Shown piece by piece: positions 36,722 to 48,900 of a DNA stretch of 64,000 nucleotides. The translations under genes were made by a program, and so were the position numbers. The notes under the pieces were generated by a model that did no database searches, was not told the DNA's origin, and worked only from the letters and a program-made list of their open reading frames with translations. Each line of letters opens with the position of its first letter. Position 1 is the first letter of the stretch. This DNA comes from Lepeophtheirus salmonis (taxonomy: Eukaryota; Arthropoda; Copepoda; Siphonostomatoida; Caligidae), in assembly GCF_016086655.4 (NCBI RefSeq), contig NC_052144.2:27931896-27995895 (forward strand). Reading direction: 5' to 3'.

Positions 36722-37103
36722 CAGTAGTGTCCGCAGGGTGTGGACTCAAGGGATTATTGTATCCCGTTCTCTTCCCAAATTAAGAATTTTTTGCTAGAAG
36801 CTACAAAATTTATTTTTTTTCCATTTTTTTTTAAATTTAATTTTTCAAGTTTTTACCAATTGTTATTTCAAATTTTCTCCGAAAAATGTACTATCTGCAT
36901 TATTTTTTCGAAAAGTTTCATATTTGAAATTAAACTTTTTAAATTTTTTTTGTAAAATTTAATTTTTTGTGAGCAGCTGTGAATTTCTGAATTTTTTATT
37001 CCAAAAATGTAATTTTTGAATTTTTTTTGTTGAATTAAAAAAACATGAAACCTCCCCCTCAAAAAAAATAAATAATATATACATAATTATGCTGACGCCC
37101 CAG
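36722..37103 (-). mobile_element. Family C repeat, reverse orientation, 382 bp
   Basis: Left CAGTAGTGTCCGCAGGGTG. Right TGCTGACGCCCCAG. Flanks ACAGT and ACTGT agree at four of five positions. The interior holds TTTTTGAA-type low-complexity sequence and GAGCAGCTGTGAATTT. Confidence 0.65.
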
Positions 37104-38061
37104 ACTGTTCATTGCTTTTGTGACACGTTGATTTGACAGCTGATGTCTAATTACGTTAGAAACGGAACTGCATTTTTCTCTGTTCCAGCTCACTTTGAAA
37201 ACTGGTTGTTTGGTGCTTAAAGTTGGACTAAAAGTCGATCCTTTCTCTGCTGAATTATTTGATTACAACTTCAAACATGTCACAAATTGGGACTGAGTTA
37301 TCTTTTATTGATTCCATAAACATTACGTTTTTTATAATGTAGTTATGCTACTAAAGCTTTTGGATCACCACTCTGTATACAAAAAAAAATATTACAACAT
37401 TGTATTTAGCGTGGGGCCTGCCATTTGCAGATCCTAACTCACTTAACCCTATTTATCCCTCTAAAATTGGTGTTGACGGAGTCTTCGGCCCCTCATAAAG
37501 ACCAACACAACACTAATGTGCATTGATTGGAAATAAATCACATGCTTTCAACGTTTATTGATAGTTCAAGCGGAATACGTTGTCAAAAGTGCCACCATCA
37601 TTTGCAAGACCTACCTAACTTTGAGGAGATTAGTTACAAATAATGAAATCTTCAGAGTAGATTAATACGACGGAAAGGATACTTTTGTTTTATTGAACAA
37701 AGGAATTTCCGCGAAAGTTTGGCGCCTACATGAAATAATAGCATTAAAATACAACTCAAGCGAGCAAGCAAGCAAAAAAATAAAATACCTATTAAACTAA
37801 ATTATGTATGCCTCATAAAAAGTAATCATAGGTAAGAGAGTAAAAAGAAGAAAAGGTATTACAAGCCGGTGTCCGTTTCAATAAAAATCGTTTTTTTGTT
37901 TTGTTTTCTAGTTAAAGAACAAGGCAGATAAAATGGATTTTGGGTTTTTTCTTCTTCAAGAAACCCAAGGGAATCAGTAAATCATTAGACTGTCCCGTTT
38001 TTATCAAATATAACCTATAAAAATATACCCCTAATTGAAGTATGATAGTTGTTGAGCTTTA
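37104..38061. other. AT-rich spacer with a possible Tc1-like terminus
   Basis: Near 37355-37381 the sequence reads CTTTTGGATCACCACTCTGTATA, which inverted looks like a Tc1/mariner end (TACAGAGTGGTGATCC). No partner end or transposase was found. Nothing else recognised. Confidence 0.35.
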
Positions 38062-38450
38062 CAGGGGCGTCTGCAGGAGTATCTATTTTATTTTTCTGTG
38101 GAGGGTGGAGTGCTTGGTTTTTTCAAAAAAAAATTCGGAAAATCCATAGCTATTTTCCAAAAATTTATTTTTTTGAAAAAAAGTACAAAAATCCACATCT
38201 GTTCCCAAAAATTGAATTAGTTTAGAAAAAAATAAAATTAAATTTTAAATATTACATTTTTTGAAGAAAAATAGAAAAATTAAATTTCAAATATTACATT
38301 TTTTGAAGAAAAATTGAAAAATCCATACTATTTACAGAAAGTGTAAAACTTTTCAAAAAAAGATTATATTAAATTTTCCAGTAATAAGCAAAAATTCCTT
38401 GAGGTTTGGGGGTCTATAGCCCCTCCAGTCCACCCCTGCGGAGGGCCCTG
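38062..38450 (+). mobile_element. Family C repeat, 389 bp
   Basis: Left CAGGGGCGTCTGCAGGAGTA. Right CCCCTCCAGTCCACCCC then TGCGGAGGGCCCTG. The interior includes two near-identical TTTTTTGAAGAAAAAT blocks (about 38257 and 38302). A target duplication is not clear. Confidence 0.75.
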
Positions 38451-38906
38451 CATTATCTTGAGTGATTTATGATAAAACTGAGAAAATACAAATCTTTGAG
38501 CACATCTTAGGCTCAGGTGACCAGACGTTCCCGATTTCGGGGATAGTCTCACTACTGGAGGATTTGTTGTCCAAAAATGTTTGCGATTTTGACACTGAAT
38601 TGGGGAAACGCGGCCAAATTCAAAAAAACAATGAATACAGTATCCATTATATTGGATTTCCACAGAAAACATATCATCCAACAGTGTAATAACCACAATC
38701 TAGAACAAAGATGTCAAACCTTTTATTATAAGGAGCCGGATTGCCACTTGAAATATTTTATTGGGCCACAGAGTCTTTAAAGATAAATTTCATGAAACTA
38801 TTAGATACATATTTATTTCAAACTTAGGCTAAATATAAAATATGGCTTAATCTAATTTTTGAAGGGGAAACTGCTTCAAAAAAAGACCAATCTGACAACT
38901 CTTGTT

Positions 38907-39087
38907 CAGGGCATCTACAGGATTATATATATTTTTTTCTTTGTCAGAGGGCTAATGGTATTCTGGAAAAAAAATATTTTCCTCTATTTTCTTATTATCA
39001 TATTTTCCCCAGAATGATAATTTTTCAAAAAGTACTTTATTTGGGGAGGTCTACTGCCCCTTCCTCTCCTTGTGGACACCTCTTCTG
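38907..39087 (+). mobile_element. Family C repeat, short copy
   Basis: Left CAGGGCATCTACAGGATTAT. Right GCCCCTTCCTCTCC then TTGTGGACACCTCTTCTG. About 180 bp, more diverged than its neighbours. Confidence 0.55.
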
Positions 39088-39732
39088 TTAGAGTCTGAGA
39101 AAATACGCATATTAATGATATTGTCACAATTTTACTATAAAAAAATACTATTCGAAGTGTGACTGAGTACATTTAATCATTAAACAGACTGTAATGCCCT
39201 CTGTGGCCCACACGTTGGACATCTTGGATCTAGAGGCTGCAAATATTTTATATAAGATTACTATGAAATAGAAATATTATAAAATGGAGTAAAATGGTGA
39301 ATTTTATTCAAAAAATACTATTATTTTTTTTCTATCTAAATTGTCCACTAACACGGCAGTACTGGCATGAGAGGTCTGTAACTTTTTCTAACTCCGTTTT
39401 TTGATTGTTCCCAACAGGGAAGGTCATTGTACAGGGGTAGAAAAATAGCAACCCAAAAGCGGAACAGTCTAATTTACAAAGGTCAAATAATAAATGCCTT
39501 GAATTAATGAGGAAATCCGGCCAAGGAGGATTTAAAATATATACGCAAAAATCATTTTGACATTAGTTCCTGTAGCCTTATTATTCTTCTCCTTGTCTAG
39601 GATGAAATGAGTATTGCACCACTATGTTAGTCAATGGAGAAAAGTTGGTTTTTTTCTTTCTTTTTTTGAATGAGTGTGTGGATGCAGAAGTTTTTTTTTT
39701 TCTTCTTTTTTTTTTTTGAGTGTATTTACATA
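39088..39732. other. Upstream region of the mucin-like gene
   Basis: AT-rich with T tracts (39690-39718). No other gene or repeat recognised. Regulatory elements cannot be assigned by eye. Confidence 0.4.
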
Positions 39733-39736
39733 TACC

Positions 39737-39750
39737 TATATATATAAATA
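39737..39750 (+). promoter_or_regulatory. Possible TATA element
   Basis: TATATATATAAATA lies 125 bp before the signal-peptide ATG at 39875. A TATA box here would place transcription start near 39765-39780, giving a 5' leader of about 100 nt. AT-rich surroundings make this weak evidence. Confidence 0.35.
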
Positions 39751-39874
39751 TTTAACAAGAAAGAAGATTCAATACAAGTCGTCTTTTATCATTCAAACAA
39801 AGTCCCTTGAAGGGTTAAGAATTCATAGTGTGATAACTATTTTATATATATAATATTAAGTAAAACTCGTCAAA

Positions 39875-39956
39875 ATGGAAGTCGTCATAAATACCAGTAG
39901 AGCTCTGATCCTAGCTGTATTGCTCTCAAATATGTCTTTCATTTACGCTAGAACAG
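39875..39956 (+). CDS. Exon 1: signal peptide
   Basis: Starts MEVVINTSRALILAVLLS and ends ...SFIYART. The donor AACAG|GTAAGT at 39957 is close to consensus. It ends in phase 1. Assignment to the downstream exons rests on matching phase, strand, the lack of a signal peptide on exon 2, and the absence of any other open continuation nearby. The 15.6 kb distance makes this the least certain junction. Confidence 0.7.
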
Positions 39957-42900
39957 GTAAGTGATTAAATATATATTATTTAGTGCTGTGACGGTACTTA
40001 TTTATGATTGAAGTCTGCAGTTCCGTCTAGTTCAATCTGTGTCCAGTTCAGTCCTTCATATCCGTCATAAAAAAGGTTCGGTCCTTGATGATGACACACA
40101 ACTTTATTTCATGTTTTTTGATAGACTGGACTAGGCTCAAGGCGTCTGTAGGATTATATTTTAAGGGAGGCTTGGTTTTTGGATTTTCTTTGAAAAAAAT
40201 TATTTTTTTTTGAAAAAAGCCATTAAAAATTCAATTTTTTGAAAAAAAAAAAATTAAATATTATTTTTTTTTAAATTCAAAATGCACATTTACTTACAAA
40301 AAAAAATATTTTTATAAAAAAAGTTCCAAAATTATACTTCAAATATTAAATTTTGTGGAAAAAAATTTCAAAAATTAAAATATTCAATTTCTTGGGAAAA
40401 TATTTCAAAACATTAAATTTTTGAGAAAAAAATCTCAAAAATTCTCACCTATTCACAAAAAGTAGAAGAAAATTTTACAAATCCACAGCTATTCACAAAT
40501 TTATTTTTTTTTTTTTTCCATTATCTACCAAAATTAAATTTTTTGATGAATAATTATTGTCAAATTATATTATTTAATTATTTTGATTAATCCTTTGGAG
40601 ATGCTGAAAATTGCAAATAAGGAACCTAAAAAGTATCGTCACAATTACAAAATTAGAAATTGATAGATTTTATTAGAAGGACCATATTCATAAATAAAAT
40701 AAAACTTTAAACTATAGTTAACATTATTTGTTATCTTATAACGCTCCGGAAATTTCAATATACGTTCTAATTGACCCATAGATCTCTATGAAATATTGGG
40801 CAGTGCGTAAAAATAATGCAATAAAATGACATTTCTACTTATCTTTATTTTTGTTCAAGATTGTTTTTGTGTTTACTCAGCACATATTTTATTTTTGGTA
40901 GATGAGTATTATCCATACATATTAGTTTGAAGCTTATTTTTCGGACCGTCAATGAGTAATTAACTATATTAAAGTAGGGGAGATTGAGGATATTTGTTCC
41001 GTAGGACACATGTTACACTGCCAATAACTTTAAAATTCAAAGTTGCATAACCATCTGTTCTACCTTCGTTTATCAAATCAATATAAAACTCGGGTTGCCT
41101 AATGCTTACAGTTATAGAGAATTTTGACATTGAATTTTTGACACAAAAAGTAAACATTTTAGCTATGTGTTTGTTGATATATATTTCTATCATAAAACAT
41201 GAGATTTTAATTTTATTTTACTAAATGTCATAGTCCAGCATGTTGGTCAATTAATTAACATGTTTGTAATCAAATTATTAGTTTCAATATTCAGTTCACA
41301 TCATTTATTCTGATTCAAGCACTATGGAGAAGACTTGTTCCACCCCATTTTTTTTATTTATACTCGTATTATATATATATATAAATATATTATGTTTAAT
41401 TATGTTTTTTTTTTTTGTGTAATTTCATGTTATACTTTAATTATCAATCACAGTAAATAGTAAAAAAAAAATTAATTTTATTATTAACCATGCTCTATTT
41501 CTTTAAATATTTTATTTGTTTATCTTATATGTTTAATTATAAGTATTTACTTTTTACTGACAAACTATAATAAAAAGTAAAATTAATGCTTGAATACAAG
41601 AAATGATAGTTTTTACATATTTCCACCTGTTGTAACATGTCTAATCCTACCCTGTACCATGTCTTCCCCTATCCTGTATCATGTATCCTCCTGGTAAATC
41701 AAGTATACTACTTTTGGTTAGTTTCAAAAACACCATTAAATGGCTATTAATTATTGCACTACATCAAAAATACTTTGGAGTTATTTGTCTTAGGTAAATA
41801 CCCATGTCATGTTGCCCGGGCGTTGAATTATCCTTTAAATTGTGAAACGTATGATAGTTTTTAAAAAAATGATTTTTTTGTAACCTGTATCCTCACTTTC
41901 CCCTACATAATTATATCAGGTACAAGTTAGGATTGTCTGCAACTAAAAAAATAATTAATTGAGAGCTGTAAATAAGGAATTTACAAAATGATGCTCAGCT
42001 GGTTGATCTCCCACCATAAATACATAAATAATGTGATCAGAGTTGGAGGAAGAGGAACTCTCCCCTCTATTCCCTGAATATGACTGAACGAGACACAAAA
42101 GGGGCTCCTTATTCAATCTTTATTTATTTACCATGAAAAAAACTGTAACTTTTTCCTTTGTTTCGTACAATTGAATATTATGGCCCATTTTTTATGAGGT
42201 CTCCCATGACCTAACCAACACTGGCTCTAGTCACGTACATTTCTAATTAAAGTTATAAATTTTAGACACATTATCAGCCACCTAAATTCTATTTATGAGT
42301 CCACATTTATATGACTCATAAATATACAATAAATTAATGTGCCAAAATGAAATTATATTATCAATTTTATAATTGGTAATTAAAAATTACTGGTGTTGAT
42401 ATTGAGTTAGAAGTAAAGAATCGGTGAGAATGATTAGTTTTGAAGATTTTGGCCTCAGGCCTCCAAACTTTTGCCATTATTTTTGGTGTCGTGTTCATCA
42501 ACAATATCAGTTTTTTGGTCATGGTCTCAGCAACACTAGTTGAAATTTTGAAGCACAATCTCAACTTGAAAAAAGTATTATATATGAACGTTATCATGTA
42601 TCGCTATCAGTGGTGCGAGAAAAATAGTGACCATTAATCTTCCACTTTTTGTAAACTAAGTGTAATATTTCTCTGATATAATTAAAACATTGCGTGACTC
42701 GTCACCATTCTATAATCCCCCCCACCCCCTTATAAATATATTCCGGGGCCGCTCCATCCTTAAAGTCCACCTTGTCTCACGTATCTCCCCTGTTATTGGT
42801 CCGTAAATCCCATAAAAAATGGGAATTAATAAATACTCCTAGATCCTTTAAGTAGATTGATGAATACGTCACTCGTAGATCTATGTTAAATGACCAAAAA

Positions 42901-45900
42901 ATTCGATTCTTGTCAGTTTTCAAGTTCAATCGATAATAAAATAATTTCGAATAAAATCGGGGTCCTATTTTTATGGTCGAGGTGACGTTTTTTTAGGGGA
43001 AAAAATTCTATTTTTCATATGATTTTATTAAGTAGATTATTCCAAATATTAAATTCCAAATCTGTGGATCGAATACATAGGATAATACATTTAGAAATAA
43101 CGGGTAGAACATTCTTTGTTCGATTAATATCTCTAGTCACTAGCCCCTAAGATGTACTTGATGATGTCCTTCAGCAAAGATTGTTCAATGGACGTTTTTT
43201 GCGTTCCATTAGAAGGAATCCTTAAAATTTAGCCCTGCTATCGTAATATATATGATATATCTTTGAATACTTTCCATAAGAATTTAAACGAGTTTAGAGC
43301 CTTTTTAATGTTGAGACTCAGTCAAAAACGAATAAACTTAAGTTGTTTTTTTCAAGACCAATATTTCAGTCCGGACCACAATCCCAGATCATAGATCAAA
43401 ATTTAATCAAAAATCACTAAAAATCACAACAGTCTCACAGTAGTTTATAATTTCAGAACGAAATCCATAACTACTATGAATTCCCATCCAGATTCCATTT
43501 TTTTTAAATTAAGATAAATTCAACCCAATTTTGTGGTTACTGTTTCCATTTGAAATAAAATCGCACAGTGAATGATTAGGACGTAAAAGGACGTCAAAAC
43601 TTTGAAACCGTTGCATCCCTAATTAAAATATATTAGTTCACATAGTAATATGCAGTAATAAAAAAGGCTCTGGAATGTGCTAAATGCATATTTTTTTGTG
43701 CATTACATATTTTCAAACCGGCTTGAAGAAGACTCACAAATAATGGTCTATTTATATATACATAATTACAAAATATATAGTTGGTTTTCTCTATTTAAAA
43801 AGAAAATTACTTATTGTTAGTTCATATCCGGAATCAGTCAATTAAAATCCCAATCATTTTGTAGAAGGATAGAAAAATACTTTATGCATAATATTCTACG
43901 AGAAGGCAAAAAAAAGTTAATAAATTAATAGATATTACATCGTTTAAAAAATATTTTTCGGGGATGTTTTCATAATTTGTAAATCGACAATTATTCACAA
44001 AAAAAATTTTTTTATAAAATAATAAATAAGAATCGGATGTGCAAATTAAACATTATTTTCCCCATGACATTCCCAATTTTAGAAAAAGTACCCAATTCTC
44101 CAATTCCCGATTCTGATTAATCGTCCCCTGTCCCCGCCTTCTATTCCTTGTATCATAAGGCAGTGTAAACCTTTAAACTCCCCCAAAAAAGCAATATTCA
44201 AAATTATCTTGACACCACGGAAAAATAAACAGCTCCAAAGCATATTGATATAAAAATATATATTGAGCTCTTTTAACCTATTATATCAAATATATATTTA
44301 AACGTATATATGGAATGGGACAATTCCAAGACAAAAATCCTAATTCCGATGCGATTCAAGTAAAAATTCCCGATATCGATTCTTCAATATTTTAATTAGT
44401 AGATAAAAAATACTATTTTGCTTTCAAGGCCGTCCACAGTATTATGTTTTAGAAAAAAAAATAAAAAAAAAAATTTTTTTTTTAAAATTCATTTTCAAAT
44501 ATTAAACTTTTGGAAAAAAAATTTGAATATTTCATTTATATATATTTTTACAAAAATTCAAAGATTATTGACATAAAATAATTTTTTTTTTTTAAACCTA
44601 TGGTTATTCTCAAAAAAAAGAGATTTTTTTTGCTAAACAATTTCCAAAATCTCTGACTGTTAACAAAAATATCCTTACTTTTTGGAAAAAAAATTCAAAA
44701 ATTCATAGCTAATTACAGATAATTTAATTTTTTGAAAAAAAAAAATTCAAAAATTAAATTAAATTTCAACTATTAAATTTATTGAAAAATTCTATTTCAA
44801 ATATTAAACTTTTTGAAAAAGAAAATCGAATATTCAATATTTGATAATTACATTTTTTTCAAAAGTTCACGGATTATTGACAAAAAATTAAATTTTTGTA
44901 AAAAAAAATGATTTTTTTTGCAAAACATTTTTGAAAAAATTTCAAATATAACATATTCTAATAAAAAGCCAAAAAATCTTCAATTAGCTATGTTTTTTTC
45001 GTAACTTATAAAAGTAATAAATAGTAACATTCTTTTCCCAATGACGATCTCTATTTCAATTATAGAAAAAATACCCAATTCTCCTATTCCCGATTTTGTT
45101 TTATCGTCTCATCACTATTAAAAAGTATACTCTTATGATTTCAATTAAAAAATTGTCAAAATAAAGAAAGTGAAATTTTTTTTTGGACAATGACAAAGAA
45201 AAAAATCATTTCGAGGGTAAATGGGGTTGTTTTTTTTGTCCATTCTTTGACTTTATATATATGTATATATATTGCCTATTATAGCTTGATGATAAATCAT
45301 TATTTTTTTCTCCATTCAACGAATAATAAATATAATTAATTTTTATGACAACAACTCTCGAAATTCAATAAAATATCTCCACATGTAACCTTTTGATTCA
45401 AGTGTATCTATATAAATATATAATTAATTATATGTACATAATATATTAAATTCCTCTGCCCAAAATGGCTTAATTGAGATTTACAATACATAACTATATT
45501 GATGATCGGAAAGAAAAAACATAGGAGAGAGTAGTAAAAAGGAGTAATCATTCTTTGTTAGAAGGAGCCATTTTGAAGTTGAAATTGTAGAAATAGTCTT
45601 CACCAACTAAATAAATCCTACTGAATAACGATTGGTATATATTTAAACATCTTTTATAATCGTTAAAATTTGCTTTTTGATACATACTTATGACTAGTGT
45701 TGTGTTGGTTTTCCCCCGGTCCAGTCTTAGGATCGGTGCTATCAGTCCTTGGATACGGTCCTTCAGTCCGTTTGTCCTTCGAACTGTCATTACTAGAACT
45801 GATTTAAAAAAGAAATATAGTTGAGTAACGTCACCGAGGACCGAACTAAGTCAGTTTTAAGACTAAACTGGACCCGGACCGCAACTAAACTGGACTGAAC

Positions 45901-48900
45901 TGCAGTTTTCAGTTCTAAATAAGGACCCACACAACCTTATATATATATATATTAAATGCGAATGTCTGTATTTGTGTGTGTCCGGGAATCACAGCTAAAC
46001 CATTGAATGAATTTTACTAAAATTTTACATGAAGGTTATTAAGGTACACGGGATAGTTTTTGTAGCAATTTGTATGGCCTTCAAGACTGTGGTTGCCTTA
46101 GAATAGCATTTTTTTAAACGAAATTTTTTTACTAACAATTGACTACTTTATATAAAACAAAAAATAAAGCTCTTAAAATTATATGAACTTTTTTGCTGGA
46201 TGTTACTATGTATTTTTGCACACTTAAAAAAAAGAGATTATGATGTTTATAAAAGAAAGAAAAAAAGAGAGAATAAGACAAAGGATTTTTTCACAATAAT
46301 ATGAAATTTGAGGGAACAACAGTTCAACGGTCTGCGCTTTTATATTTTTTCTTCTCCAAACCTTATAGTCTCAAATTTTATAAACAAAGTGTGCAAGGAT
46401 ACCTACCAAACTGGAGAGAAAATAAGTCTTAAAACTTTACGGTCTTTATTTTATTAGTTTATATGAAGCAGAAGAGTTTAGAAATCATTTTGATTTCTTA
46501 ATGTACCGGGCAGCCCTGGGCAAACCTGCTCTAGTGACTATTATATGTACACTAATGGTAGTACATAGAGTAATTAGGCCTCGACGAACAGTCAAAAAAA
46601 AAAAATTATTAACAAAATTGAAGATAACTCTCCAACAATTTTTCATGAATACACTCACATTAAGTTACTCAGTACATTGATGTTCTCTCCTCAAGAATGA
46701 AATAATTATAATAATAGCTTGAGAAAATAAATAAAAAAATTAGTTTCTTTTTTCAATCTGAGTTTTGACTACACACTTTCGTTTTTCAAAATGAGTCGTG
46801 AAATCATACAACTCTGTTATAGCTATTGCATCCATAAAGTATTTGAGCCAACAAATCAACCCCACTCAAATGGAGAATTTCAAAACTCTTGTATATCATA
46901 CGTAGATATCATTGACGCCAGATCCATAAGGCCCAATGTTTTATACTGGCCTGAATAAATAAAAAAACATCTTTAATGTTAATTGTTAAAACTCTAAAAT
47001 TTTTGTCGCGTCAAAAAATATATTTGTTAAATTTGACATTTATAAAAATAAAGAAAAAGAAATTGAGTCAAAATTGTAGAGAAAGTCCACCAGTCAAGCC
47101 CCTCCTCCCCCCCACCACACACATACACCAAAAAATCCTGCAGAAGCCCTTGATAACAGTTGTAGAGTAGACATGGATAGAGTTCACAGGCTTTTAAGGA
47201 AAAAACTAAATATATAAATTAGAAAAGGAAAAACGTTTGATATATGTGCTCTTTTTCTTTTTTGGTCATTATTTAATAGGTCGTCGGGGTGTTTTAACTT
47301 CTCCCTCAGAAGTAAACATTCTCTCCTTTCTTTGGTGTAAATTGTTAGGAAAATAAAGAATAAATTAAATATATATGAATTTAAATATAATTATAATATT
47401 TTTTCTGCACTAATGCTATTTTAAATATAAAAAGGGTCTTCTCTTTATAGCAGTAATTCATTTTCTCTCACAAAATTATATGGCAGAAAACTGATATTAA
47501 CAAAGGTCATAATTCACTAGTACCATATGTATCGCTCCTGCCTTCTCATCACGCTCCTTTTTTCCTTAGAAATCAATCTACTTTAGATCCAGGGTTGGAG
47601 TTAGAGGGATTAAGTAATCTCTCTAATTGGATCCTAATTTCCTTTAAACTCCATTGACTAATATGAAAATTGGAATGTGATTCATAAATGAGTTGTATAC
47701 CATAATTCATAAAGGATTTTTAAGTAACTTTCCACGAGTGAACGTTTTTTGCAAAAAATTGTTTTTTGAAGATGAAAATAAATATATGACAAAAGTGATT
47801 AATTGGTTAATATTCCTCAAATGCATAATTACATTTATTTCATTTCGATTATAATAGTTATATACTCCTACTTTGCATCAACCTAATTACATTTTTCCGT
47901 ACTTGAAAAGAAATTTCATATTTTATTGTTTAATGTAAGATTTTTAACTTTCCATTTATTTCTTTAAGCTTTTTTTGACAAGATTATCCACAAATTTTCT
48001 ATTGAGATTTAGCCGGACAATGTAATAGTTATATTATTACTTCGACATTGCCACCAATCTTTGGTTGTCTCTAAAGTATGAATGGGCGTAATGTTCAGTT
48101 GAAAAAGAGAATTATTTAGAAAGCGATCCAAAAAATAGAGAAACATATAAATTAAACTTATTGTCGTCAGAAAATTCCAAAAATCTCAATTTGTTCTATT
48201 ACTACGTGTAACATGTTCCCTTACCCATTTGAATCTTTGAATTGAAAAGAGAATAAACATCGTTACCTTATTTGTTTCTTGCAACCTTCCTTTAAAAAGA
48301 AGCAGAAAAAAACCCCAAATTACTTTCTTCCTACCTATGGAATAATTATTCAATAATTGTTGGGAATAGTTCAAAGCTGAACAAAATTTAATTCGAGTTC
48401 AACCAATCAACGTTCAGTACTCTGATAAGAGGGCGAATAAAAAAAATATATACAGCTGATAAAAAAATACATTTTAATTTTGTGTGTTAAAAAGATAAGG
48501 CCTTGAATAACGTTAAAACTACGTCCAATACCGAATTTTATTCCCATTTGGTCTTCTGTAATTTTTTATCGGGTGATCTGGACAGATAATTTGTCATTTT
48601 TTTTCTCTCTGAAATTCATTTTTGTAAAGACCGGATCAAGTTCATTTTTTTTTTAACCTTAATTTCACTACGAGACTGGTCCATAAGGAAGTTGGACAAA
48701 GTTATTTAAAATTATATCTGGCTCTCACCGCCCTAATACCAAATTTCCAAATGAATTATAGTGTTTCTTTTTCGATATATTAAATTTGGGGATTTCTTGA
48801 GAATTTGAGGAACTCTTTTATTTACTGGTCGAAAATGACTTAAAAAATAAAATATATATTGTAGCATAAAACTAATTTATGTATCAATTCACAAATTTAC

